A DNA stretch of 64,000 nucleotides from UKL13-2 sp044229235 (lineage in GTDB: Bacteria; Pseudomonadota; Gammaproteobacteria; Burkholderiales; Usitatibacteraceae). Shown here piece by piece: positions 8,087 through 16,510 of the stretch. How positions within the stretch are numbered: position 1 is the first letter of the stretch; every line of letters begins with the position of its first letter. The notes beneath the pieces were generated by a model. That model did no database searches and had not been told where the DNA came from. It was given only the letters and a program-made list of their open reading frames with translations. The position numbers were made by a program, and so were the translations under genes. The DNA is taken from contig JBGATH010000004.1 of the NCBI GenBank assembly GCA_044229235.1, positions 106,242 through 170,241 on the forward strand. Reading direction: 5' to 3'.

Positions 8087-9895
8087 CTAAGATCGGCGGC
8101 GGGTAAGCCGGTAGGTTCGAAAGCGCCCGTAGTCCTTGGCCATCGGCACCGTGCCAACATACTCGCAGTGGAACTGAGCCTGATTATCATCGAAAGCCAA
8201 TAGTGCGGCAAAGGCCTCGCTGACATAGACCTCGCGCGGCGGCGTCACCGGTTCGATGCGCGCCGCGCGGCTGATATGCATGCCGGCAAAGCCGGGGCGC
8301 TTGGTCACCGGGTCGGTGATTTCGTAGACCGGTCCGGCGTGCAGGGCGATACGGATATCGGTCTGCGCCGGCAGTCCGAGCGTCGCCCAAGGTGTGCTGG
8401 CAATCAAGTGGGCGATATCGAGCGCGGTCGAGGCGGCGTGCAAGGCGTCGTCAAACACCATGAACAGGCCGTCGCCCCAGGTGTTGGCGGTGCGCAGGGC
8501 ATTTGCAGGCAGGCGATCCAGCAGGGTGCCGACGCGGCCCCAGAATTCCTGCACGAAGGCTTTCACCTGCAGTTCACTGAGGCGGCTGAAGCCGACGGCG
8601 TCGGCGAACACGATCGACACCACCCGCTGGCCGTTGGCGCAGCGCAGGTCCACGCCTTGCAGCTCGGCGCGGGCGCGGCTTTCGGACATCATTCCCCCTG
8701 GCTCATGCCCGCAGGGCAGCAACAGAGTTTGCAGGCCGCGCTGCGCCCATTCCTCGATCACGGTGCTGGTGCCGCCGACACCACCGAGTTCACCGTCCCA
8801 ATAGGCCAGGCCCAGCGCGCGTCCCCCCACCGCCTCGGCGCGCAACATGGCGCTGCCGGCCATGACCGCACCGTGAAACTGATAGGCGAGGTTTTCGCCC
8901 GGGTGCGGCGCGAGCACGCTGACTTCGGTGGCCTTGGCCATGACCTGGTCGAAGCGCTGCCCCCAGTCCGCGCCGCCGATATCGGTGACGCTGATCTTGC
9001 GAAACACCTCGGCCGGGTGGGGCAGCACGATATAGGTTTCCTTGCCCGCGGCCTGCATGGCCTCGACAAACATGATGTCGGCCCCGCAAGCGGCAGCCGA
9101 GATGCCGATTTCGATATGGTGCTCGCCAATCGCGTGGGCGATGGCTTGCGCGACCTTGTCCTCGTCCTGCGCTGGGAAGCGCGGCGAGATGCGCTTGGCA
9201 TGATCGACGGTGTGGCCGGAAAAAGCTGCCACCGCAATGGACGGGAAAATACCCGCCAGCGCGCTTCGCGGCGCGCCGGAGGCATCAACGATGGCGTAGG
9301 CGTGGTCGCGCGCGGAGCGGTGGTCGCCGAACGCGCGCGGTGCCATCGCCAGCGCTTCCCGGTAGCGCGCGACGGCGCCGTCGATATCGCCCAGGATCAG
9401 CGCGGCCTCGCCCGCGGTGGTGACCTCCCAGAACCCGGCCGGTCCCGGCAGGGCGGCAATGGCTGCCTGTACCTCGCTGGCGTAGCGCTGCGCGGCCGGC
9501 TTGTCGCCGGCGATCAGGGTGAGTGTGGCCGCATTGATACCGGTCCAGGTACCCCGGGTTTCGCGGAAGGCCTGCAGGTAGGCGTCGCGCGCCGCGAGCA
9601 GGGCGTTGGCGTCGCCCTGCTGCCAGCGCGCCTTGGCTTCGCGCGCAGCCAGTCCCAGCGTTTCTTCGTCGCGATGGCCGGCGGCAAGCAGTGCCGCGAT
9701 TTGCTCGTGTGCGTCGTCCAGGGCGCCGGCACGCAGCAGCGCGGCGGCCAGCAACTGGTCGCTGCCGCGTGTCCGGGCATCCGCGGCCAGGCCGTGCAGC
9801 AGGTCGACGGCGGTCAGCGCATCGCCCGAGGCAAGGGCGCGTCGCGCCGCCGCAAGCACGGCAGCGGGAGAAACCGGGGCAGCGTTGGTGGTCAT
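8087..9895 (-). CDS. Class III nucleotide cyclase with TPR-like N-terminus and SLOG-like domain
   Basis: 602 residues in three parts. Residues 1-200 are alanine-rich helical repeats, probably TPR-like. Residues 215-395 form a Rossmann-like domain with FSGHTVDH, IGISAAACGADIMFVEAM and YIVLPHP, resembling SLOG-superfamily nucleotide-binding domains. Residues 424-595 are an adenylate/guanylate cyclase catalytic domain: VVSIVFADAVGFSRL gives metal Asp432, and NTWGDGLFMVF gives Asp475. In GMHISRAARIEP, Arg546 is the transition-state Arg, but the usual Asn is Ser542. Base specificity (ATP, GTP, UTP or CTP) cannot be told. No cNMP-binding domain is seen in the neighbours. The gene starts 7 nt after the SLOG-membrane gene and ends 29 nt before the SIR2-TIR gene. 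Confidence 0.87.
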   Translation of the reverse strand: MTTNAAPVSPAAVLAAARRALASGDALTAVDLLHGLAADARTRGSDQLLAAALLRAGALDDAHEQIAALLAAGHRDEETLGLAAREAKARWQQGDANALLAARDAYLQAFRETRGTWTGINAATLTLIAGDKPAAQRYASEVQAAIAALPGPAGFWEVTTAGEAALILGDIDGAVARYREALAMAPRAFGDHRSARDHAYAIVDASGAPRSALAGIFPSIAVAAFSGHTVDHAKRISPRFPAQDEDKVAQAIAHAIGEHHIEIGISAAACGADIMFVEAMQAAGKETYIVLPHPAEVFRKISVTDIGGADWGQRFDQVMAKATEVSVLAPHPGENLAYQFHGAVMAGSAMLRAEAVGGRALGLAYWDGELGGVGGTSTVIEEWAQRGLQTLLLPCGHEPGGMMSESRARAELQGVDLRCANGQRVVSIVFADAVGFSRLSELQVKAFVQEFWGRVGTLLDRLPANALRTANTWGDGLFMVFDDALHAASTALDIAHLIASTPWATLGLPAQTDIRIALHAGPVYEITDPVTKRPGFAGMHISRAARIEPVTPPREVYVSEAFAALLAFDDNQAQFHCEYVGTVPMAKDYGRFRTYRLTRRRS

Positions 9896-9902
9896 TGTCG
9901 GT

Positions 9903-11567
9903 TCACCGGCTCACGCGGAAAGCGTCCTTGCGGCGCTGGATCAGCCAGTCGGCGTTCTCGGCCAACGCATATTTCCCCAGTGCCAACAGGCATTCCAGCC
10001 GGTTTGACGGATCCAGCTTGAACAGGCGCTGGGCGTTGCGAAACACGGCGCCGGCCTTTTCGTAGCCGCTTGCCTGTTCCCCGAATCCCATCGCCGACAC
10101 ATAACCCTTGATAACCGCGGCAACCAGAAACAGGCTGGTTGAATAGGCGAACGCCGTGGCCTTGATGCCGACGGGCAGGGGATAGATGCTGGCAAAGATG
10201 GCGGTGCCGACCAGGCAGGCGCCCACGGTCAGCGCCACGTTGGACGCAAAGTCGAAGCGTTGTTGCAGCGCCTTGCACTGTTGCGCCTTGCCTTCGATCA
10301 CCTGTGGATTTGGCCCGACAAAATAGCTCGTCTGGCTGTCGATCCAGAATCTTTCCGCCACGTCCGGCAGATTGTTCTTGCTGGATGGCGCCAGCGAGGT
10401 GGCAAGCGACATGCTGCGCAAGGCCTCGCGCACCCAGCCGACCTCGGTCTTGACCAGCTGCAAGTAGTGTTCGGCGACGTTGGCCGATACCCCGGACAGC
10501 CGCCAGAACACCTGTACCCGCAAGGCTTCGGCCAGCGCGCGGTATTCCAGATAACGGTCTTCGATGCGGAACATCGGCGAGCGAAACAGTGTCAGGTACA
10601 GGCCATAGGCCAGGCCGACAGCCACGCCGTAGGTGATCATCCACGGGGTCTGCGCCAGCAACACGTTGGTTGCCTGCGCGAATGCGCCGACGATGGTGGC
10701 GACCGACGCCAGCTTGATGATGCCGCTGCGCTGTTTCTGCCGATCGAGGGCCAGCACGTCGGCGCAGGCAAAGTGATCAACCAACTCGCGGGTGGCCGGG
10801 TCGATTTGTTGCAGCGCGTCTTCGGACATCAGCCAGGAGCGGCTGATGTCAACTTTGCGCTGGTTTTTTTTCAGCAGCTTCTTTACCGAACGGTTGTAGG
10901 ACCTGAATTCCTTGCAGATCTGTACGAACGCATGATCGACGGGTTTGCGCCTGCGTGTGGCGGTTTTCTCCGCAGGCACCGTGCCTGGTCCGAGCGGAAT
11001 GTGCACCAGCGAGGTAGTTTCCGGCGCGGCAAGCACTTCGCCTTCGATGGGTGGAAGCCCGGTCTTGCACAGCTCGACGACATAGGCCGTGCAATCGGTT
11101 GCTGATGGCGGATGTGGTACGCCGTCCCAAAGTGCAACGACGATTTGCGAATGTCGGGCCAGAAAAATGGCGTGTTCGCGGTACTGCTTTTCGCGCGCGG
11201 CAACCGGGTCCGGATCGCGCACGGCCGGCCAGGGGATTTCGATCGTGTCGCTGCACTTTGCCTTGAGTTTGGCTAGCGCCTCACGCTTTGCCTCGGTTGC
11301 AAAATCCGCCAGGTAGTCGGCGTAAGGCATGGGCAGCGCGGCGATCACTTCCCAATTCCGCTTGAGGGCCAGTTCAACGAACAGCTGATCCGGGCCGTCG
11401 GCCAATCCGGACAGGAGTACCCGGCGCATGCCGGCCGCTTCGGTTTCAAGGCGCTTCAGCACGCTCTCAATCTGCGCGGATACCGCCGCAAGGGCCTCAT
11501 CAACGACTTGGCGATGACCGGTCACGCCAACAAACAAGGAAAGTTCGGGGACAACGCCGGTGGTCAT
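9903..11567 (-). CDS. SLOG-like domain protein with four predicted membrane helices
   Basis: 554 residues. The N-terminal domain (about 8-195) begins LFVGVTGHRQV and continues RRVLLSGLADGPDQLFVELA, AALPMPYADY and QIVVALWDGVPH. This is the pattern of SLOG/LOG-related Rossmann domains that bind nucleotide-derived ligands. Hydrophobic segments follow at about 284-304, 311-328, 443-462 and 468-491, with charged helical stretches between. This suggests a ligand-sensing membrane effector similar in plan to SLOG-SLATT proteins of bacterial conflict systems, though I cannot confirm the SLATT family. It is the first gene of the operon. The ATG at 11567 has GAGGA upstream (GAGGACTCA then ATG). Pore formation after signal binding would be the family-based guess. 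Confidence 0.75.
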   Translation of the reverse strand: MTTGVVPELSLFVGVTGHRQVVDEALAAVSAQIESVLKRLETEAAGMRRVLLSGLADGPDQLFVELALKRNWEVIAALPMPYADYLADFATEAKREALAKLKAKCSDTIEIPWPAVRDPDPVAAREKQYREHAIFLARHSQIVVALWDGVPHPPSATDCTAYVVELCKTGLPPIEGEVLAAPETTSLVHIPLGPGTVPAEKTATRRRKPVDHAFVQICKEFRSYNRSVKKLLKKNQRKVDISRSWLMSEDALQQIDPATRELVDHFACADVLALDRQKQRSGIIKLASVATIVGAFAQATNVLLAQTPWMITYGVAVGLAYGLYLTLFRSPMFRIEDRYLEYRALAEALRVQVFWRLSGVSANVAEHYLQLVKTEVGWVREALRSMSLATSLAPSSKNNLPDVAERFWIDSQTSYFVGPNPQVIEGKAQQCKALQQRFDFASNVALTVGACLVGTAIFASIYPLPVGIKATAFAYSTSLFLVAAVIKGYVSAMGFGEQASGYEKAGAVFRNAQRLFKLDPSNRLECLLALGKYALAENADWLIQRRKDAFRVSR

Positions 11568-11862
11568 TGAGTCCTCAGCATGGTTGGAGCGCCTCGCAAG
11601 CTGTACCGCAAGTTATCGAGTGCGTGCCGCATCACGAAATCTGGCCACCAGAAGCCGCGCCGGGCCGATTCACATCCGCGCGCAGGTCGGGGTCCCGTTA
11701 GGATACTCAGATATTGTTGTGCCCGCACCTGCAGGCTGGCCCGCTGGGGGGGCGTGATCCCGCGAACCCTGCGGATTACCGGTGTTTGACGGGCGCAAGG
11801 GATTTCACGATACTTCCACCTCGGTAAATGCCTCGCCGGCCCACTCATTTCACAGGGAACCC
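11568..11862. promoter_or_regulatory. Divergent intergenic region upstream of the signalling/pilin operon
   Basis: This 295-bp stretch separates the start of the minus-strand eight-gene operon from the plus-strand secreted-protein gene, so promoters for both should lie here. I see a ribosome-binding site on each side (GAGGA before 11567 on the minus strand, AGGGA before 11863 on the plus strand). I do not see a convincing -35/-10 pair, operator palindrome or terminator. Open frames here have no family features and look spurious. Confidence 0.4.
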
Positions 11863-12288
11863 ATGAAAACGAAAATCGTACTGCTTAGCGTCGCGCTGTT
11901 GATCTCCACCGGTGCGATCGCCGCTCCCAAAGTCCAGAAATATGTGACGACCGATCACTCGACCGAACTCATCCTCAACAAGGAAGCGGTGAAGACCATC
12001 TGGGAGGAAGCGATTCCGGCCAAGGTTGCCAAAGCCTACCCGCCGAAGAAGTGGGGTTTTGCCACCATCGCTGAGGGTGGTTTCACCGCCAACAAGACCT
12101 GCGTGGTCGCGGCCCGCGTCATGCTCATGCCGCTCGGCGTCAATGGCAAGACCATGCTCTACAAGCCGGAAAAAACCACCAGCGTTTTCGATGCATCGCC
12201 CTCAGCAACCAAGGAACAGTGTTCCGATATGGCGCAGGCCAAGCTGAAGGAAGCCATCCACGCCATGATCGTGGCCCTGGGCGGCTAA
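11863..12288 (+). CDS. Small predicted secreted protein of unknown function
   Basis: 141 residues. A Sec signal peptide is clear: MKTK, a hydrophobic core IVLLSVALLISTGAIA, then a likely cleavage after AIAA. The mature part is basic and soluble-looking, with two cysteines (NKTCVVAAR and KEQCSDMA), no membrane helix and no family I recognise. I chose the ATG at 11863 over an in-frame GTG at 11782 because it has an upstream AGGGA and makes the signal peptide begin at the N-terminus. It is divergent from the signalling/pilin operon and could share its control region, but nothing else links them. Confidence 0.8.
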   Translation: MKTKIVLLSVALLISTGAIAAPKVQKYVTTDHSTELILNKEAVKTIWEEAIPAKVAKAYPPKKWGFATIAEGGFTANKTCVVAARVMLMPLGVNGKTMLYKPEKTTSVFDASPSATKEQCSDMAQAKLKEAIHAMIVALGG

Positions 12289-12348
12289 ACGGCTGAACCC
12301 GCTGCCGCCACACGGCGGCACGCGGGCCGGCCGCCAGCCCTGTCGCTC

Positions 12349-12798
12349 TTAAGGGCTGTGCACCTTGCGCATGAAGGCCACCCACTGGTCGACGATGCGT
12401 TTCAATGCCGCTGATTTTTCAGCGAGATCGTGCATGCCGGCCAGCTTGATCGACGCGCGATCGGGCGCATGCCAGGTCAGCAGTCCCGAAGGGTCGTTGA
12501 TGCGCAGGGGTTCCGGCAGATTTCTGGCCTTGGCGCCGGTATGCAGCACCAGCATCAGGTGATCCTTGGCGCGCAAGTTGGTCGTGGCAAAGTAATCGTG
12601 CAGGTGAAAACTTGGTGCATTCCACTTGATGCCCTCGCCGATATCGGGATGCACGCCGAGAATCAGCCGGCGTAACTTTTCCAGTTCGCTCTTGAGCGGA
12701 TGGTCGAGCGACTGGATGTAGGCATCGACCGCGACCGGGTCGTGCGGCGGGCCGGCTTTGCCGGCGGCTGATTTCGCTTTGGCGGCGCGCGGCGGCAT
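12349..12798 (-). CDS. DUF1801 family protein
   Basis: 149 residues. After an alanine/lysine-rich N-terminal tail of about 18 residues it has the DUF1801 (YdhG-like) pattern: VDAYIQSLDHPLKSELEKLR, then HPDIGEGIKWNAPSF and HLMLVLHTGAK. These small cytoplasmic proteins have no settled biochemical role. It starts 15 nt after the stop of the phosphatidylserine synthase gene, so the two are probably co-transcribed. Between its stop and the convergent secreted-protein gene there is a GC hairpin (12,303-12,320) without a T-tract. Confidence 0.8.
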   Translation of the reverse strand: MPPRAAKAKSAAGKAGPPHDPVAVDAYIQSLDHPLKSELEKLRRLILGVHPDIGEGIKWNAPSFHLHDYFATTNLRAKDHLMLVLHTGAKARNLPEPLRINDPSGLLTWHAPDRASIKLAGMHDLAEKSAALKRIVDQWVAFMRKVHSP

Positions 12799-12813
12799 TG
12801 CTGCGGCGTCCGG

Positions 12814-13440
12814 TCAGAGCTTGGGGATGCGGATGCGGCTGATCATCAGCGATCCCGAAACCAGGAACAGCAGCACCAGCGGGTGCAAGGTGAAGCCGCC
12901 CAGCATGACTTTGCCAAACCATAGATTCTCGCGCAGCGCGCCCTGCCAGGTGGCGATCATCAGCACGAACACCAGCAGCAGCGAAGTGGGAATGGGCGTG
13001 CCCTCGAAGTACTTTACCTTGCCGGTTCCGCCGGACAACTCCTCGGCGGTGACGTTGTAGCGCGCCAGGCGCGAAACACCGCACACCACGAAGATCACCA
13101 GGATGATGCGGTCGTACAGACCCTGCATGCCGCAGCCGTAAGCCATCACCGCCGGCGCGACGCCGAACGAAATCACGTCGGCCAGCGAATCCAGCTCGCG
13201 ACCCAGCGCCGAGGACTTCTGCCGCCAGCGCGCAATGCGGCCGTCGAGCACATCGAAGATCATCGCCGCGACAATCAGCCAGCCGGCGAAGTAGATGTGT
13301 GAGGATTCGCTGGTCTGCAGGTACGTCATCATGGCAAACATGGCGCCGGTACCGCAGGCGGCGTTGGCCAGCGTGAACCAGTCCGCGAGGTGAAACTCGC
13401 GGATCATCGAGAAGGGTTTGGGCGGGCTGGATGGATTCAT
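12814..13440 (-). CDS. pssA: CDP-diacylglycerol-serine O-phosphatidyltransferase
   Basis: 208 residues, a membrane CDP-alcohol phosphatidyltransferase. The catalytic motif DG..AR........G...D...D is present in FDVLDGRIARW and ALGRELDSLAD (about residues 64-88). Several hydrophobic helices surround it. The combination of GVAPAVMAYG just after the motif and the early LANAACGTGAM segment fits phosphatidylserine synthase (type II) better than PgsA, which is present separately in this window. It would make phosphatidylserine from CDP-diacylglycerol and L-serine, the precursor of phosphatidylethanolamine. An alternative start at Met12 (13,407) would remove a proline-rich tail. Confidence 0.85.
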   Translation of the reverse strand: MNPSSPPKPFSMIREFHLADWFTLANAACGTGAMFAMMTYLQTSESSHIYFAGWLIVAAMIFDVLDGRIARWRQKSSALGRELDSLADVISFGVAPAVMAYGCGMQGLYDRIILVIFVVCGVSRLARYNVTAEELSGGTGKVKYFEGTPIPTSLLLVFVLMIATWQGALRENLWFGKVMLGGFTLHPLVLLFLVSGSLMISRIRIPKL

Positions 13441-13580
13441 GGATCAGTCTGGTCCGGGCGGCGAAGTTGGCCGCGCGTGGGAAACATCATCGCCGGAGTT
13501 GAGCCCGCGCGCAATGCGACCGGCGGATGGTGCGATCGCGACGCGGGGCTGGATGTGGTGCCAGCCAGCACCGCTGGCAT

Positions 13581-13646
13581 AAACTCCAGAACTGGCGCGC
13601 CTTCCAGCGGCTTTTTAGCCGGAAAGCCGCGCCAGCGCTTGGTTTT
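13581..13646. repeat. 66-bp dispersed palindrome, copy A
   Basis: A near-palindrome beginning AAACTCCAGAACTGGCGCGC and ending GCCGCGCCAGCGCTTGG plus TTTT. The two arms pair around a TTTTTAGCC centre. It lies between the start of pssA and the 3' end of the GH109-like gene. It is the same length and layout as copies D, E and F in this window. The rest of the 13,441-13,674 gap shows nothing else I can identify. Confidence 0.8.
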
Positions 13647-13674
13647 CGGCATTTTTCCCTTGCGTCGGCGCCGC

Positions 13675-15024
13675 TTAGTAACGGTCGTTGAGCGCAAAGA
13701 TCGGCTTGCGGTCTTTCCACTTGCCGTCGGTGAAGTCGGGAAAGGGCAGGGTCTTGAATCCTTCGGCAATGGATTGCTCGGAAAGTGGCGTGATGGCGCT
13801 CCAGGCGACCGCATCGTAAATATCGATCGGCATGGGTGCATTGGCTTTGAGGGCTTCTACAAAGGCGTGCACCACAAAAAAGTCCATGCCGCCGTGGCCG
13901 GCATCGGCCGCGGCAGCGGCATGGCGTTTCCACAGCGGATGGTCGAATTGCTCCAGGTAGGGCTTGGCATCTTCCCAGCGGTGCCGTGGGCTCCTGCCTT
14001 CGATATGAATGGATTTGTTCACATCCATCCAGATGCCCCTGGTGCCTTGCACGCGAAATCCCAGCGAATAGGGGCGCGGCAACGAGGTATCGTGCTGCAG
14101 CAGGATGGTTTCGCCGTTCTCGCAGGCGAGCGTGGTGGTGACCACATCGCCCAGCGCAAACCTGACTTTCGCGTTCGGATGGTCCTTGCCGCCCTTGCTT
14201 TCGACGTATTCATGCAGCCCGCGCGCCTTGGTGGCGAAGGCATTGATGGCGGTGAAGCGGTTGCCGCGGTGGATGTTGGCCGCCATCGCACACGGACCGA
14301 TGCCGTGGCTGGGATACAGCTCACCATTGCGTGACACCGAATGCGCGGTGCGCCAGCGCGCCTCGCTCCAGCCTTTCCCGCCGAATTCGGCGCCGCTGTC
14401 GTAGGGCTCGTCGGGCTTGCCGGAATTGAATTTGACGCCGCGCAGGTCGTGCTGGTAGCCGCCCTGTAAATGAATCAACTCGCCGAACAACCCGGCCCGC
14501 ACCATTTGCAGCACCGCCATCACATCGCGCCGGAAACAGACGTTTTCGAGCAGCATGTACGCTGTGCCGGTGCGCTGCTGGGTGCGCAATACGTTCCAGT
14601 GATCCTGCAGGGTGATGCCGGCCACCACCTCGCAGCCCACGGGCACCTTGGCCTGCATGGCATCGATCGCCATCTGCGCGTGAAATTCCCACGGCGTGGC
14701 GATGATGACGCCATCGAGGTCGCGCGTTTCCAGCAGCTTGCGATAGGCGAGCACGTCGCCGCCTTCGCCGAACGTGGCCGGTTTGCGCTTTGAAGCTTTC
14801 CCGATCATGGCCAGCGCCCGCGCCAGCATGACCGGCTCGATGTCACAGACGGCGACCACGTCGACATCGTCGCGACGCAGCAATTCGGTGAGCAATACCT
14901 GCCCGCGCATGCCGGTGCCGATGAGGCCAAGGCGCAGCTTGTCCCTGGCCGCGAACGCCGGCGACCAGGCCGAAGCGCCCAGCAGGGCAGCAGACGCGGA
15001 TTTCAGGAAGTGGCGACGATTCAT
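13675..15024 (-). CDS. Tat-exported Gfo/Idh/MocA-family protein, GH109-like
   Basis: 449 residues. The N-terminus MNRRHFLKSASAALLG is a twin-arginine signal, so the protein is probably folded and bound to NAD before export. A Rossmann domain follows (LRLGLIGTGMRGQVLL). The C-terminal half carries the pattern of GH109 alpha-N-acetylgalactosaminidases: YMLLENVCFRRDVM, GGYQHDLRGVKFN, ARWRTAHS, LYPSHGIGPCAM and HGGMDFFV. GH109 enzymes hydrolyse glycosides through a transient NAD oxidation, and many members come from the Tat-exported group. Substrate here is not predictable. The closest alternative is a plain Gfo/Idh/MocA sugar oxidoreductase. Confidence 0.85.
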   Translation of the reverse strand: MNRRHFLKSASAALLGASAWSPAFAARDKLRLGLIGTGMRGQVLLTELLRRDDVDVVAVCDIEPVMLARALAMIGKASKRKPATFGEGGDVLAYRKLLETRDLDGVIIATPWEFHAQMAIDAMQAKVPVGCEVVAGITLQDHWNVLRTQQRTGTAYMLLENVCFRRDVMAVLQMVRAGLFGELIHLQGGYQHDLRGVKFNSGKPDEPYDSGAEFGGKGWSEARWRTAHSVSRNGELYPSHGIGPCAMAANIHRGNRFTAINAFATKARGLHEYVESKGGKDHPNAKVRFALGDVVTTTLACENGETILLQHDTSLPRPYSLGFRVQGTRGIWMDVNKSIHIEGRSPRHRWEDAKPYLEQFDHPLWKRHAAAAADAGHGGMDFFVVHAFVEALKANAPMPIDIYDAVAWSAITPLSEQSIAEGFKTLPFPDFTDGKWKDRKPIFALNDRY

Positions 15025-15042
15025 GGTTGGGTTCCCGCTGAC

Positions 15043-15540
15043 TCAGAGTTTGGCGACCATCAGGTGATAAGGCATCGGCCGATCGAGGCGCACAAAGCCG
15101 CAGCGCGCGTACATCAAGCGCGCCGGGTTTTCTGGATGCACCGTGAGCGAGACCTGTTTCACACCGGCCTTGCGCGCCGCATCCAGCGCCGCCAGCATCA
15201 GCTGGTGCCCATAGCCCTTTCCCTGGAAACCAGGCAGGCAGGCGATGCCCAGCTGTGGTGTTTCATCGTCGATGTAACCGAGGCCTTGCCTGTTTGGCAC
15301 CAGGCGCATCCAGCAGGCGCCGATAGGCTCACTCTCGCCGTCTATCTCGCCGGCGACGCCGATGTCGCCCGGCTGATTTCCCCAGTTCTCGGCATAGATG
15401 CGCACGTTGGGCGCCTCCAGAACCTCGCGTGGACGCAGCGCAGCGGGTGGCGGGTCCCACAGGGCGATGTGCAGAAAGTTCCAGACGGCCATCTGGTCGG
15501 AGGCAAGGAGGGGGCGGATGCGGAGGGGTGGGGAGGACAC
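15043..15540 (-). CDS. GNAT family N-acetyltransferase
   Basis: 165 residues, one GNAT domain. The acetyl-CoA-binding loop appears as PGFQGKGYGHQLM (about residues 103-115), the Q-x-x-G-x-G pattern. A typical C-terminal NPARLMYARCGF segment follows. The start is a GTG at 15540. No substrate can be inferred. It lies 18 nt upstream of the GH109-like gene on the same strand, so the two may be co-transcribed. Confidence 0.85.
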   Translation of the reverse strand: MSSPPLRIRPLLASDQMAVWNFLHIALWDPPPAALRPREVLEAPNVRIYAENWGNQPGDIGVAGEIDGESEPIGACWMRLVPNRQGLGYIDDETPQLGIACLPGFQGKGYGHQLMLAALDAARKAGVKQVSLTVHPENPARLMYARCGFVRLDRPMPYHLMVAKL

Positions 15541-15596
15541 AAGAAGCCTTGCGAAGTGGAAAACGGGTTAGTGTTGGACGGGATTATCCGGGAACA

Positions 15597-15851
15597 CTAA
15601 CCCCACTTCATCCAGCCGCCCATCGCGGACAGCACGAGAACGACGGGCATCCACCAAAAGTCGGCGAATGCGGCAAACCAGAGCCACTTGTCGCGGCTCG
15701 TGTCCGGAACGGGGTCCTGCGCTGAATGGCGTAGCGATAATCGGCCACCGCAAACAGAGCATTTTTCGGGATCGATGGCAGGCGGCGTGGGCCCAACCGC
15801 GTCCGGCGCGAAGTGCGTGCCGCATTTTTCGCACTGGTAGGGAGTCGTCAT
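15597..15851 (-). CDS. Small zinc-ribbon membrane protein
   Basis: 84 residues. Two CxxC knuckles, CEKCGTHF near the N-terminus and CSVCGGRL at about 32-39, form a probable zinc ribbon. A single hydrophobic segment (about 58-80, FADFWWMPVVLVLSAMGGW) suggests a membrane anchor at the C-terminus. Its ATG overlaps the stop of the DUF3291 gene (ATGA), so it is translationally coupled to that gene. I do not recognise a function. Confidence 0.75.
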   Translation of the reverse strand: MTTPYQCEKCGTHFAPDAVGPTPPAIDPEKCSVCGGRLSLRHSAQDPVPDTSRDKWLWFAAFADFWWMPVVLVLSAMGGWMKWG

Positions 15852-16396
15852 GCTTGACTAAGCGAAGTCATGCCGCTGCGCAAGGCCATCAGCCGTTTGG
15901 CGCGTTCCAGGTCGACCACATACGGGTTGCCATGCGCGTCAAACGCGCTCCGGAAATCAAACCCGTCCAGCGTGGCGCCATGGCCGCACAGATGGTCGTA
16001 ACGCGCATAGGCCTCAAGCCGCGTCGGTGCGTGCGACGGGTCTATCCACCAGGCCACATAGCTCGGCCAGCGCGGCTTGATGAACCAGTCCTTGCGCTTG
16101 CCCAGCGCCTCGCTGTGCGGCCCGCTGTAGGAAAAGGCGAATACCGATTCCAGGCCGCGCCAGATGGTGAGCGAGATCGCGAGCCGCCCCGCGTACTCCT
16201 CGTCGTGAAATAGCGCGGGTCGCGGCAGGTGCCAGGACGCGCCGGTGGTGAAGTCGTCGTTGAAGCGCGCGACGAAACCGGGAAAAGCCGCTGCATCGGC
16301 GTAGTTTTCATCAACGCGCGCGACAAAGCCTTGCACCAGCGGGTCGTTGTCGGGCTTTTGCAGCACACCCAGGGTCATGAAAGCGACGAACGTCAT
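15848..16396 (-). CDS. DUF3291 family protein
   Basis: 182 residues. It has the DUF3291 layout: an N-terminal VAFMTLGVLQ strand, LAISLTIWRGLESVFAFSYS, RKDWFIKPRWPSYVAWWI and PTRLEAYARYDHLCGHG. This is a ferredoxin-like (dimeric alpha/beta barrel) fold of unknown biochemical role, sometimes suggested to be monooxygenase-like. It is the first gene of a two-gene unit with the zinc-ribbon protein and is divergent from the MFS gene. Confidence 0.8.
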   Translation of the reverse strand: MTFVAFMTLGVLQKPDNDPLVQGFVARVDENYADAAAFPGFVARFNDDFTTGASWHLPRPALFHDEEYAGRLAISLTIWRGLESVFAFSYSGPHSEALGKRKDWFIKPRWPSYVAWWIDPSHAPTRLEAYARYDHLCGHGATLDGFDFRSAFDAHGNPYVVDLERAKRLMALRSGMTSLSQA

Positions 16397-16510
16397 CGGC
16401 GTCGGCGTGGCTTGTTTGCATGCATGGGTGACACTCTATCGCACGTATCAGGCGTTGTGACTGCCGGCGCAAGTCACAACCCGCCGTTGCAGCTCGCGTA
16501 GAATTTGCGC

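Noticed and set aside
2500..11567. Calling the operon canonical Thoeris, Pycsar or CBASS
   Set aside because: There is no ThsA-type SIR2-SLOG chain, no cyclic-nucleotide-binding effector domain that I can see, and no CD-NTase. Only parts are shared.
12303..12320. Terminator after the secreted-protein gene
   Set aside because: TGCCGCC/GGCGGCA forms a hairpin, but no T-tract follows on either strand.
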